Assembly (NCBI RefSeq): GCF_036345175.1
Contig: NZ_CP107780.1
Span: 1,116,001-1,180,000 of the forward strand
Origin: Streptomyces sp. NBC_00576
GTDB taxonomy: Bacteria > Actinomycetota > Actinomycetes > Streptomycetales > Streptomycetaceae
DNA: 64,000 nucleotides
Reading direction: 5' to 3'
Positions 40,785-49,582 of this stretch are shown piece by piece. Within the stretch, counting starts at the first letter, position 1. Every line of letters begins with the position of its first letter. A model generated the notes under the pieces. That model ran no database searches and was not told the origin of the DNA. It saw only the letters and a program-made list of their open reading frames with translations. Position numbers and translations under genes: made by a program.

Positions 40785-42437
40785 TCAGCTGTCCGGGGCG
40801 AGCGCGCCGTTGCCGAGCCCGTCCCTGGCCAGTGCCGCCGCGTCCCGGCTCAGCTCCACCACTCGCCGCGCTCGCTCCTCGAACTCCTGAAGCGCGCGGA
40901 AGGCCGCCCCGTACCTCCGTTGCTCGGTGATGTCCATCTGCGGGATGCGGGCGCCCTTGCCGTCGAGGCGGAAGGTGCCGCTGGTGCTCGTGGAGCGCCG
41001 CGTGTTGGCCGCGCTGCGCAGGAAGCCCTGGAGGTAGTCGGTGTCGAGCTGGTCGCTGATCGAGACCGGTTCCGGATCGCCGTACTCGACGAGCCCTGCG
41101 CGCGCGAGGTCGGCGACGCTGACGGTAGGTCCGTCCAGAGCGCTTGGGCCATCGCCCTCGACCAACACCGGCAGCAACTCCGCCAACAGCCTCACCTGCT
41201 CGGTCAGCTCCCGCCGCAGGGTCTGGTACTCAAGCGTGTAGTCACGATGGGAATCCTCGACATGACGGCCGGGAGTGAAGTCCACGGCATCGTCGAGCAG
41301 ATCGATCAGGGGAACGTCCGCCGTCTGCTCGGGGCCCGGTTCCAGTGAGCCGTCCGGATCGCTCGCCGTCAGATCGACCATGCGCACACTGGTGACGGCA
41401 TCCCCCAGCGTCCGGGGGCGACGCAGGTGCCAGAGGTGGACGGGAAGCGCATGCGAGGCCGCCGTGCCCGACGGAAGGGCGATGACCTGGGTGAGGATGC
41501 CTCGCCGCACGAGCTCGGCGCGGATACGGCGGCCCGCCTTGCGGTAGGCGACCGAGGCGGGCAGGACCATCAGGACACGCCCGCCCGGCGCGGCGTGCGC
41601 ATAGGCGTGCTGCAGCCAGGCGAGTTCGCCTTCGGCACGGGAGGGGGTGCCGAACTCCCAACGCGAGTCGAGCAGCAGATCCTCACGCCCCCAGTCGGGT
41701 TCACCGACTGGGGGATCACAGACAATCAGGTCGGCCTTGAGATCCGTCCACTGGTCGTCACGCAGAGAGTCCCCCGGCACGATGCCGACACCGCCGCGCC
41801 CGGCGAGGTCGGCCCTCAGTTGCGCGAACTCGGCGCTGCGGGCGTCGGACTCCTGCCCGCACCGCCTGGCGCCCTGCTCGGGACCGACGGCGAGCAGAAG
41901 GGAGCCGATACCGCACGCTGGGTCGAAAAGGGTCGCGTCAGGTGCCACCTCACCGGCGAAGTGGCGTACGGCACGGAGGACGCGCGGTGAGGTGACCTGG
42001 TCCGATCCGGCCCGGCGTACGGAGTCGGTGAAGCGCTCCGCGAGATCGCTCACCGCCTCTGCCACGCCCCCACCCTCGGCCAGATCCCGCGCGAGCCGGA
42101 CGATGCCCGGCGGAAGCTCCTCATGTGCCTCTCCTTCAGCAAGGAGTCGGGCGACCTCCACGAGCCCGGCGAGCATGTCGTCGCCGTACACTCCGCGCAA
42201 CGCCTGCCAGAGCTGCACTTCCAAGGAGACTTCCTGCCCCTTGCGCTGCCTGTCCAGCCAGGACTGCACCTCAGCCAGGTCGAACAGCGGACTGTTGACA
42301 CCCCCGCCGGTCGGCTTGGGGAAGTCGTCGTAACGTCGCCGCCAGTTCGAGACGGCGGCGCGGGTCACACCCGCAAGCCTGGCGATCTCGGAGCCGGTGA
42401 CCAGCGCGTTGGCCATGGGGGCGGGAGTGTCCGTCAT
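40785..42437 (-). CDS. HTH-containing N6-adenine DNA methylase-like protein (orphan)
   Basis: A 550-residue protein: an N-terminal HTH (GSEIARLAGVTRAAVSNWRR, about 16-35), a type I HsdM-like helical part, then the methylase core with SAM motif I FDPACGIGSLLLAVG (171-185) and motif IV CDPPVGEPDWG (240-250). The aromatic residue usual as fourth in NPPY/F is Val, so catalysis is doubtful or altered. The C-terminus (about 430-550) resembles half of a specificity subunit with IPQMDITEQRRYGAAFRALQ. No separate HsdS or HsdR is present. Convergent with the helicase fusion. No ribosome site precedes the ATG, which lies 7 bases after a -10 box. Confidence 0.85.
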   Translation of the reverse strand: MTDTPAPMANALVTGSEIARLAGVTRAAVSNWRRRYDDFPKPTGGGVNSPLFDLAEVQSWLDRQRKGQEVSLEVQLWQALRGVYGDDMLAGLVEVARLLAEGEAHEELPPGIVRLARDLAEGGGVAEAVSDLAERFTDSVRRAGSDQVTSPRVLRAVRHFAGEVAPDATLFDPACGIGSLLLAVGPEQGARRCGQESDARSAEFAQLRADLAGRGGVGIVPGDSLRDDQWTDLKADLIVCDPPVGEPDWGREDLLLDSRWEFGTPSRAEGELAWLQHAYAHAAPGGRVLMVLPASVAYRKAGRRIRAELVRRGILTQVIALPSGTAASHALPVHLWHLRRPRTLGDAVTSVRMVDLTASDPDGSLEPGPEQTADVPLIDLLDDAVDFTPGRHVEDSHRDYTLEYQTLRRELTEQVRLLAELLPVLVEGDGPSALDGPTVSVADLARAGLVEYGDPEPVSISDQLDTDYLQGFLRSAANTRRSTSTSGTFRLDGKGARIPQMDITEQRRYGAAFRALQEFEERARRVVELSRDAAALARDGLGNGALAPDS

Positions 42438-42444
42438 ACGGACA

Positions 42445-42473
42445 ACCGTACACAGCGGCCATCCAGCTATCAA
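42445..42473 (-). promoter_or_regulatory. Promoter of the HTH-methylase gene, probably leaderless
   Basis: On the minus strand TTGATA, a 17-base spacer and TACGGT form a near-consensus -35/-10 pair; the -10 ends 7 bases before the ATG, so transcription should begin at the start codon itself. Confidence 0.75.
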
Positions 42474-42741
42474 TGCATGCACTCGTTGACGGCGTTAACG
42501 CTATACGCGGATACCATATGCGTGTACCGAATGTTATGGCTGTCTTCCAGTGCTCCCGAGGCGTCCCTGCCCGCTGGGCGCCAGTCGTCTGCCTCGTACT
42601 GTCCGCGCTGGCGGATGACGGGCAGGACCAGGCCCCGGAAGGCGTCCGCGACGACCAAGGCTTGGGCGACCTGCAGAAGAGCGGAAGCTGATCATGCGCG
42701 TCTCAAGTCCGCCGAGCCGGTCCGCCGTCCGAAAGGTGCCT
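42474..42741. other. Noncoding gap with palindromes; doubtful 57-aa frame
   Basis: TGCATGCA at about 42473, the palindrome GCGTTAACGC at 42492-42501 and ATACGC/GCGTGT arms at 42503-42525 crowd the start of this gap. TTGACG at 42486-42491 could be a plus-strand -35. A 57-codon plus-strand frame (42518-42691, MRVPNVMAVFQCSRG) has no ribosome site and no recognisable family; I leave it uncalled. Confidence 0.45.
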
Positions 42742-44040
42742 TCACCCGAGGTCCTCCAGGAGCAGATCGAGCGCCGCCTCCTCGTGCAGGGCGATGCCCA
42801 GGGCGTTCATGGTGGGGACCAGTTCCGCGTCCCACACGGCCTCGGCCGGTGTACCGCTGAGGGCGATCTGCGGTGTCCCGCGCACCCGCGTGCGAGTCGC
42901 GATGTACTCGTAGTCGACCGCTCGCATACGCCATGGCTCAGCTCCGTACCGATGCACGATCCGGTTGGCCAGCGCGATGCCGGGCCAGTCGAAGTCACCG
43001 TGGTAAGCGAAGGTGCAACCGGACGCCGCCAACGCGTCCAGGAGGGTGAGAACGACCGTCGTCGCGCTCCCCGAGGTGCAGATCAGGGGTGCCCTACGGC
43101 TGGCGTCGGCCGCGGCCTCGACCACGCGCGGGTTCTCGCAGACATGGACGCGGGTCCCGGGCGGCATCTCCAGCCTCAGTGTGCGTAGTTCGCGGAGGGT
43201 CACGTGAGTCTCCATGTGGTGGTCGGCGCGCTCGCGCAGGGCTGCCTCCCGCCAGGTACCGCCAGTGGGGCGCAAGCCGAGTGTGAGCACCGTGCTGGAG
43301 ACCTCGTCCGGGGCGACCGAGGCCATGCGCCACAGGGCTCGTCGCTCCGGCGCGTCAGCGGGCAGCTCGACACCCCGGGCCAGCGCGATGCCGCGCAGGA
43401 CCAGCCGGGACAGCAGCGTGCCGTCGTCCAGGCCGTGGGCCGAGCCGGTGGCGCTGGTGGCCAGTTCGCCGCGGCCCCAGGTGGTCGGGGTGGAGCGAGG
43501 GTCTGTGCCGGGGAAGAGCGTCGCGAGGGTATGGATCGCCTGAGTGACGACCGTGGTTGCCGTGTGCGGATCCTGGCGGGCGAGTGTGCCGACGCGTCGT
43601 ATCTCCTCCAGCCACTGTGCCGTCCAGGGCTGGGCCGACAGCGACGCGGCTTCCACCTCAGTCTGAGCTGCCACCCACACACGGGCTCGTTCGGCCGCCG
43701 CCGCGTCGCGGACTGCCCGGCGGTCCGTCAAGGACGGACCCATTTCCTCCAGTGTCGAGGCCAGGCCCCGTCCGACCGCGCTGGCCCGCAGGCGGATGTC
43801 CAGGTCCGGCAGGCGGATCGCGGCGGTGCGGCCGGTGATCGGTCGAGCCAGGAGGAGGGACAGTGCCTCGCGCTCCTGTGCGTCCAGGCCCTCAAGTCTG
43901 ATGGTTCCGGCCGGTTGGAGGCCGTTGCGTTCCAGCCGGGTCCGTGCCGCGGTCCAAAGGCGGGTGAGGCCCGGCCGGGTGAGAAAGGCGAGGGCGTCGG
44001 CGGCAGGAGGAGGTTCGTCGGCTCTTTCGCGTCCTGTCAT
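42742..44040 (-). CDS. jetD: Wadjet type II nuclease subunit JetD (TIGR02679, DUF3323/DUF2399)
   Basis: A 432-residue last gene of the jetABCD operon. The N-terminal DUF3323-like part starts FLTRPGLTRLWTAART; the C-terminal DUF2399 Toprim-like nuclease has CENPRVVEAAADAS (acidic residue of the first motif) and YHGDFDWPGIALANRI, whose DxD should bind metal. In Wadjet, JetD cuts the small circular plasmid after JetABC has extruded it. Its ATG overlaps the jetC stop as ATGA. The frame is open further upstream inside jetC, but the overlap start is natural. Confidence 0.92.
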   Translation of the reverse strand: MTGRERADEPPPAADALAFLTRPGLTRLWTAARTRLERNGLQPAGTIRLEGLDAQEREALSLLLARPITGRTAAIRLPDLDIRLRASAVGRGLASTLEEMGPSLTDRRAVRDAAAAERARVWVAAQTEVEAASLSAQPWTAQWLEEIRRVGTLARQDPHTATTVVTQAIHTLATLFPGTDPRSTPTTWGRGELATSATGSAHGLDDGTLLSRLVLRGIALARGVELPADAPERRALWRMASVAPDEVSSTVLTLGLRPTGGTWREAALRERADHHMETHVTLRELRTLRLEMPPGTRVHVCENPRVVEAAADASRRAPLICTSGSATTVVLTLLDALAASGCTFAYHGDFDWPGIALANRIVHRYGAEPWRMRAVDYEYIATRTRVRGTPQIALSGTPAEAVWDAELVPTMNALGIALHEEAALDLLLEDLG

Positions 44041-47000
44041 GCCGACATCAGCCTCCGCTGCCGCCCGTTCCACATGTAGTGGAGCGTGGCCACGCCCCGT
44101 ACATGCGGGTCGCGCAGGCACTCGTAGATGTGGAGGGACGGTACGTCGGGCCAGTTGCCGATCAGTCGCTCGCTGGTGAGGACGAAGTCGAGGTCGAGGT
44201 CGACCAGAATGCGGCCGAGGCGGGCGTGCGTGGGCTCGTCCACCTTGGCGAACGCGTCGTCGAGGAGAATCAGGCGGGGTGTGTGCGGGGCGCTGTCGGC
44301 GAGGCTGGTGAAGTGCGCTGCCGCCGCGGCGAAAAGGACCAGGTAGGAGAGGACCCGCTGTTCACCCTGGCTCAGGCCCGTGCGGCCGGAGAGTTTACGG
44401 CGGCTGCCCGGTGCCGCGTCGTTGACCACCCAGGGGGTGAAGGCGAACCAGCCGCGATAGTCCAGGGCGGTGCGCAGGTGGGCCGCATAGCCGGCGGCCG
44501 GGTCGGCGCGGCGGGCGTCCTCGATACGGCGCTGGAGGACGTCGCGGAGTTGCTCGGACTGCTCACGGGTGCGCAGCCCGGAGGGGCTGTGCAGGAGGTC
44601 GACGGCCGCCTTGACGTCGGCTTCGACGCCGTCCGCCAGCTTCCAGTCCAGGGTGACGCCCAGGCCGTGCGACGTACGAACCGTGGCGAGAGTGCTGTTG
44701 AGGGCCGAGACCAGGGCGCCTGCGGCCAGCACCTGCGAGGACAGATGGTCACCAAGTTCTCCCGTCAGGAAGCGCTGGAAGACCTCGCGTTCGCGCTCCG
44801 TCAGACGGTCACGTGCCTCGACGGCCTCCGCTGCGATGCGCTCGCCGACCACGGCGATGTCGTGCGGGCCGTGGTCGTCGACGAGCCGGCACAACTTGAT
44901 GCCGTCGTGTTCCTCGATCGTTGCGTCGTAGCCGCCGGAGAGCTGGTCGCGCAGGTCGGTGTGGCGGTTGAGGAGGGTGGTGTCCGAGATGTCACTGCGT
45001 TCGGAATCCAGGCCGCGACGCACGGCGTCGGCCAGCAGGCGCAGCGCTGCGATGCGTTCCCTCACGTCGCGGTGGACGGGGTCCGAGGCCTTCAGGGCTC
45101 CGTCGTCCGCGACGGAGTTGAGACCCGCTCCTCTTAGCACGCCCGGCATCGAGAGGGCCGTACGCAGCCTTCTGCCGCAGGCCAATACCTCTGCCTCCTC
45201 GGCGGCGAGTGTCTCGCGCCGGACCCTCTCGTCCTCTTCCGCCCGTACGCGCAGGTCGTGTACTTCGGCCAGGTCCCTGCGCGTGTGCGGGAGTTGACAT
45301 GCCACGGCCTCCAGACGGCGCGTCGCCGCGGCCTCGCGGGCGAGGATTTCCTGCTCGGTGGCTCCGAGGGCCTCTTCCATGGCCTGGATGGTTCGGCGGG
45401 CGGTCTCCAGGCGACCGAGCGGTTCCGCGTAGTCCGACTCGGCCTCGCGGCGGACAGATTCGGCGCGCTCGTAGTCCGTCCGGCTGCCCAGGTGGCCGTC
45501 GGCCGTGGACAGGACCGCGCGCATGCGCCGACGAAGCCGCTGCGTACCCTGCCCGAGGCGGTCCAGGGCCAGACGGACCGTTTCCAGTGCAGCCGGCTCC
45601 GACGGGAGGTCCTGGGCACTCGCCGTCGCCTCGGTCTCGCGCCGGGCGGCGACCGCGCGGGCGCGTGCCTGCTCCGCTTCGCGGGCAGCAGCGGACGCCT
45701 GCGAGGCGAGGGATTCTGCGGTGCGCTCGGCCTCGACCGTACGGGCCCACGCGTCCGTCAGCCCACGTGCCGGGGGCGGGCGGCGCAGGGTGTCGCCGAT
45801 ACGGTCGCGGTGCTCGGTGAGGATGTGCAGGCCATGTCGACGTTCCGTCAACTCGCCTTCCAGTTCGGTCAGTCCGTCGTCGAGTTCCGCCAGCGCCCGG
45901 CGACGTGTCTCCGCACGCACCTCCGCGCCGACGTACTCGGCGGACTCCTTGGTGTGGCGGCCGTGGGCGATGCCGAGCCTCCAGGAGCCGTCGGTACCGA
46001 TCACGGTGTGCGGCCCCGCCTCCGCCGCCTCGTACACCGGCGCGGCATCGCTGATGCGGACCCCAGCCCCGGCCAGAACCACCGCCCCGAGTACGCGCTC
46101 GATCTGTTCCGCCGTCACTCCGCTGTCGGGCGCGGCAACCGGCCGCAACACCCGAGCGAGCGTCACCCCGGCCACGGGGGCTCCCGGGACCAGGAGGGTG
46201 TCATGGGTGGTCGGATCGAGGACCGCGCCGTCTGCACGTACCCAGGCATCGAGCAGGCCGCTCGCCTCCAACGCGGCCTCCAGGTTTGCCCGCGCGTCCG
46301 GCTCCAGGTCGTGGGCGAAGTCCACCAGCCGGTACAGGGGCGCTCCGGTGCCGGATGTGCGGGGAGCGGTGCGGTGGGGTGAGGGCGGAGGCTCGGGATC
46401 GGTGCGGCGTTCCCAATCCTCGCGTCGGCGCCGGAGGCGGTCCTGTTCGGCCTCCAGTTCGCGGACGGCCAGGGCGAGGTCGTCACGCTCCGCGCCCCGT
46501 TCCGCCAACCACGGGTCGACGACCGACCGGGCTGCTTCGACTACCTCGTCGGGGGTCTGCGCGGGCAGCGGACCGTCGGCCGCGTCCTGCGCGACAAGGG
46601 CGTACACGGCGTCCAGGGACACCCCGGTGGAGGTCCGCAGCCGTTCGCTCCACTCTCTGGCCGCGATGGCGTACGCCTCCGACTCACGCGCGGTTTCCTG
46701 TCGGCGCCCGTCGGCCCGGGCCCGCGCGTTGTCCGCCTGTTCCTCGAGACGTTCACGGGCGCCGTCGGCCTCGTCCGCCTGCCATTGAGCGTCACTCGAC
46801 CGCGCGATGAGAGCGCCCAGTTCCGTGACGAACCTGACGCGGTTCCTGATCACCGGCTGCGCGACGTCGAGTCGGGCGTCCCAGACCTGCAGTCCGGCCG
46901 CGCAGGTCTCGGTGTCGACTGCCAGCACCTCGCTGCGTCGTACCAGGTGGAAGTCGCCTTCCGGTGCGGTCAGTTCGGCCGTGGTGGCGGTGCCGACCGG

Positions 47001-48248
47001 TGCGACGGGCGTCGCCACGGGCTCCCCCAGATGCACGGGGTCGATCCCGGACCGCTCGGCTTCCAGCACCAACTCGCCATGTGTGGTGCTCAGTTCGACC
47101 AGTTCTTCACCGAGCCGTCGGGACTCGGCGGTGAGTCGCCGCCCCGCCTCCTCCTGGTTGCTGTGCGCCTGGCGGACGGCCTTGAAGGCGGTGGCAGCCG
47201 CGCTGTGCAGGGCAGTGACCGTGGTGCGTTTCTCCCCGAGTTCCTGCAGGCTGCGGTATCCGGCGCTGGCGTGCAGAGCGGCCAGGTCCGTCTCGGCGGC
47301 ACTCGACTCGCTCGTGAGGGTTTCGATGCGGGCGTCGAGTTCCTGCTCGCGCTCACGGAGCCCCTCCGCCCTGCGCGCCGCGTCACCCGCGGACCTGCGG
47401 TCCTCCATCAACTGCTCCAGCTCACCGGTCACCTGGTCCGTGCGGTGGCGCAGTGCCCCGTGCAGGTAGCCGCGGTAGTCGGTGAGGAAGGTGCGCAGCG
47501 CCTGGTCGGTGCGTTCGAGGCGCCCGAGGTAGGCCCTTACGGAGTCCAGGTCGTCCAGACTGCGGGCCACCTTCTCCACGACCTCGTCGTCGAGGGCGGG
47601 CAGGGTCTCGGCGAGGACCGAGACCAGTCCGCCGGAGTCGATGCGGTCACCGATTGTGGGACGGCGCAGCCGGTGCAGCAGGTGGAGAAGGTTGCGGTAG
47701 CGCGCAGGGTCGGTGAGACCAAACAGTTCCCGGGCGACCCTGGCCCGGTGCTCGACGGCGCGGTCGGTGACGTTCTCCGAGCCGACGAGCGACTTGAGCC
47801 GGTCGGTGGGGAGGGGCAGCCCTGCGGGGGCGAGGTCGAGGTCCTCACCGATCCGCAGCCGGGTGGTGAAGAAGAACGGCTTCGCCGTCTTGGTCGACTG
47901 GGACGCGCGGATGGCCGCGCCGATGGTCAGATGGTGGTCGTTCCCGTCCTCGTCCGTCCGCGCGAACTCCAGCCACAGGTAGCCCAGCCGGTTGGTGTGC
48001 TCGATGCCGTCGAGCATCAGCCAGGCCAGGGTAGTGCGTCCGGTTCCCGTGGCGTCCAGCGCACGGGCGTCGCCGTCGAGGAGGTAGGGCAGCAGCAGCT
48101 CCAAGGCCTTGGACTTACCGGCGCCGTTCTTGCCGCGCAGCAGCAGGCGCCCCTCGCCGAAGGCAAACTCCTGCTCGTCGTACTGCCAGACGTTCCGGAT
48201 GCCCGCACGGTGCAGTTGGTAGCGATGCAGGGTCAGCGGGCTGTTCAT
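44037..48248 (-). CDS. jetC: Wadjet type II SMC-like ATPase JetC (TIGR02680)
   Basis: A 1403-residue SMC/SbcC-type motor. Walker A is LLRGKNGAGKSKALELLL (about 33-50), the ABC signature is GLSQGEQRVLSYL, and Walker B LILLDDAFAKVDEPTHARL near the C-terminus. Between them lie about 1200 residues of coiled coil (Arg/Glu/Ala-rich, e.g. AEQARARAVAARRETEA) interrupted by a hinge-like domain around 600-780. JetC dimers translocate along DNA and recognise small plasmids by loop extrusion. The ATG overlaps the jetB stop by 4 bases. The antisense strand holds long open frames that are only a GC effect. Confidence 0.95.
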   Translation of the reverse strand: MNSPLTLHRYQLHRAGIRNVWQYDEQEFAFGEGRLLLRGKNGAGKSKALELLLPYLLDGDARALDATGTGRTTLAWLMLDGIEHTNRLGYLWLEFARTDEDGNDHHLTIGAAIRASQSTKTAKPFFFTTRLRIGEDLDLAPAGLPLPTDRLKSLVGSENVTDRAVEHRARVARELFGLTDPARYRNLLHLLHRLRRPTIGDRIDSGGLVSVLAETLPALDDEVVEKVARSLDDLDSVRAYLGRLERTDQALRTFLTDYRGYLHGALRHRTDQVTGELEQLMEDRRSAGDAARRAEGLREREQELDARIETLTSESSAAETDLAALHASAGYRSLQELGEKRTTVTALHSAAATAFKAVRQAHSNQEEAGRRLTAESRRLGEELVELSTTHGELVLEAERSGIDPVHLGEPVATPVAPVGTATTAELTAPEGDFHLVRRSEVLAVDTETCAAGLQVWDARLDVAQPVIRNRVRFVTELGALIARSSDAQWQADEADGARERLEEQADNARARADGRRQETARESEAYAIAAREWSERLRTSTGVSLDAVYALVAQDAADGPLPAQTPDEVVEAARSVVDPWLAERGAERDDLALAVRELEAEQDRLRRRREDWERRTDPEPPPSPHRTAPRTSGTGAPLYRLVDFAHDLEPDARANLEAALEASGLLDAWVRADGAVLDPTTHDTLLVPGAPVAGVTLARVLRPVAAPDSGVTAEQIERVLGAVVLAGAGVRISDAAPVYEAAEAGPHTVIGTDGSWRLGIAHGRHTKESAEYVGAEVRAETRRRALAELDDGLTELEGELTERRHGLHILTEHRDRIGDTLRRPPPARGLTDAWARTVEAERTAESLASQASAAAREAEQARARAVAARRETEATASAQDLPSEPAALETVRLALDRLGQGTQRLRRRMRAVLSTADGHLGSRTDYERAESVRREAESDYAEPLGRLETARRTIQAMEEALGATEQEILAREAAATRRLEAVACQLPHTRRDLAEVHDLRVRAEEDERVRRETLAAEEAEVLACGRRLRTALSMPGVLRGAGLNSVADDGALKASDPVHRDVRERIAALRLLADAVRRGLDSERSDISDTTLLNRHTDLRDQLSGGYDATIEEHDGIKLCRLVDDHGPHDIAVVGERIAAEAVEARDRLTEREREVFQRFLTGELGDHLSSQVLAAGALVSALNSTLATVRTSHGLGVTLDWKLADGVEADVKAAVDLLHSPSGLRTREQSEQLRDVLQRRIEDARRADPAAGYAAHLRTALDYRGWFAFTPWVVNDAAPGSRRKLSGRTGLSQGEQRVLSYLVLFAAAAAHFTSLADSAPHTPRLILLDDAFAKVDEPTHARLGRILVDLDLDFVLTSERLIGNWPDVPSLHIYECLRDPHVRGVATLHYMWNGRQRRLMSA

Positions 48249-49582
48249 CGGGGCGACTCCTCGGACACGTCGTCCGCTGGGGGCTGGTCGGTACGGGACT
48301 TCACCGCCACCGTGGTGGCGTACCGGGCGGCTGCGGCGAGCAGAATCCAGCCGCCGGCCGGACGGTCACAGCCCCGCGCCTGAGAGACATCGGTGACGGA
48401 GCGCCCGTCGGCCACCGTCTGCTCGTATCCCTCGGGCAGGCCGTGGCCGTCCGCGCGCACAGGCCCAGCGGAAGTCATCAGATGCATGCGGACGAGGAGG
48501 TCGAGCACAACCGCGAGGAATCCGTCCCGGTCCTCCAGGTGACCGCGCTGCCAGTTGGTGCGCCTGCCGTACTCCTCGATCAGTTCGTCGAGCAGGTCGG
48601 GCAGCAGCCCTTCGGGGACAGGTACTCCGATGACCAGCCGTCCGCCGACCGCCGGATGGCCCGGATCCTCGGGACGCAGCCGGTCGACCAGCCGCTCCAC
48701 GAGGAGCAGCGCGGCTTGAGCCACCGTCCCGGTGCCCGGCAGGTGAAGGTCGGTGAGTTCGTCCTCGGTGTCGACCAGGGCGATGCCCTCGGCGCGGATC
48801 TCCGCTTCCAGGCCGAGCAGTTCGGAGAATGCCTGCGCCTCGCGCCGCTGCCTGGTACGCAGCCATTCGCGCTCGGCGTCCGTGAGGTCGTCGAGGTGGA
48901 CGACAGGGGTTTCGACGAGACGCCTGCGGACGTACGTACGTGGCCCTCCGAAGCCGGGGTCGGCGGCCCGACGCACGAGGTCCGCGCCGTCGCGGCTCTG
49001 GGCGAGCGGGCCGGCGACGACGGCCCGGGCGATCTCGCGGTCGACGGTCAGCAAGGCCTCCCCAGCCCGTTCCTCGGCGACGGCCGCGACATGCCCCTCG
49101 GTCTCGACCAGAACGCCCCAGTCGACGAGTTGCCGCAGGGCGGCAGCGAGGGTCCGCCGCTCGGTCTGCCGCCCAGTGTCGGCGATCTCGATGCCGGCGT
49201 CGACGGCCGCGGCCCGCAGGTCGGCCACGAGTTGGGAGAGCAGGAGCTGTTCCGGTGCAGTGACGAGGACCGACAGCGCGAGGGCCAGATAGGCGTACGT
49301 CCGCGGGCTGAACGGCGTTCCGGTCGACGGTCGTTCCAGGCGGTGGCCCGAGCCCAGGCCGAGGCCCGCCTTGAACAGCCGGGCGTACGAGGCCTCCACC
49401 AGCAGGCGATATCCGAACACCTGCTGGAAGCGCTGGGCCAGCCAGTCGGCGTGGCGCCGGATCAGTGGAAAGGTGTCGCTGTGCGGTCCGGTGCTGGTGA
49501 CCAGGGGGTGGGCCAGCAGGAGCCGGGCGGCAGTGCGGCGCTCGGCCGCGAGGGCGACATCGTGCGCGGAGGGCAGGGGCAT
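48245..49582 (-). CDS. jetB: Wadjet type II subunit JetB (TIGR02678, DUF2398)
   Basis: A 445-residue kite-like subunit. RRTAARLLLAHPLVTSTGPH opens as in TIGR02678 proteins, SPRTYAYLALALSVLVTAPE and VVETPVVHLDDLTDAEREWL follow, and the C-terminus reads GGWILLAAAARYATTVAV. It contains winged-helix folds that, with JetA, bridge the JetC heads. Start at ATG 49582, sharing one base with the jetA stop (TGATG). Confidence 0.92.
   Translation of the reverse strand: MPLPSAHDVALAAERRTAARLLLAHPLVTSTGPHSDTFPLIRRHADWLAQRFQQVFGYRLLVEASYARLFKAGLGLGSGHRLERPSTGTPFSPRTYAYLALALSVLVTAPEQLLLSQLVADLRAAAVDAGIEIADTGRQTERRTLAAALRQLVDWGVLVETEGHVAAVAEERAGEALLTVDREIARAVVAGPLAQSRDGADLVRRAADPGFGGPRTYVRRRLVETPVVHLDDLTDAEREWLRTRQRREAQAFSELLGLEAEIRAEGIALVDTEDELTDLHLPGTGTVAQAALLLVERLVDRLRPEDPGHPAVGGRLVIGVPVPEGLLPDLLDELIEEYGRRTNWQRGHLEDRDGFLAVVLDLLVRMHLMTSAGPVRADGHGLPEGYEQTVADGRSVTDVSQARGCDRPAGGWILLAAAARYATTVAVKSRTDQPPADDVSEESPR

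Noticed and set aside
42518..42691. 57-codon plus-strand frame between the methylase and jetD
   Set aside because: No ribosome site, no family, promoter spacing poor.
46785..48383. 532-codon plus-strand frame opposite jetC
   Set aside because: Antisense shadow of a clear SMC-type gene; no ribosome site or motif.
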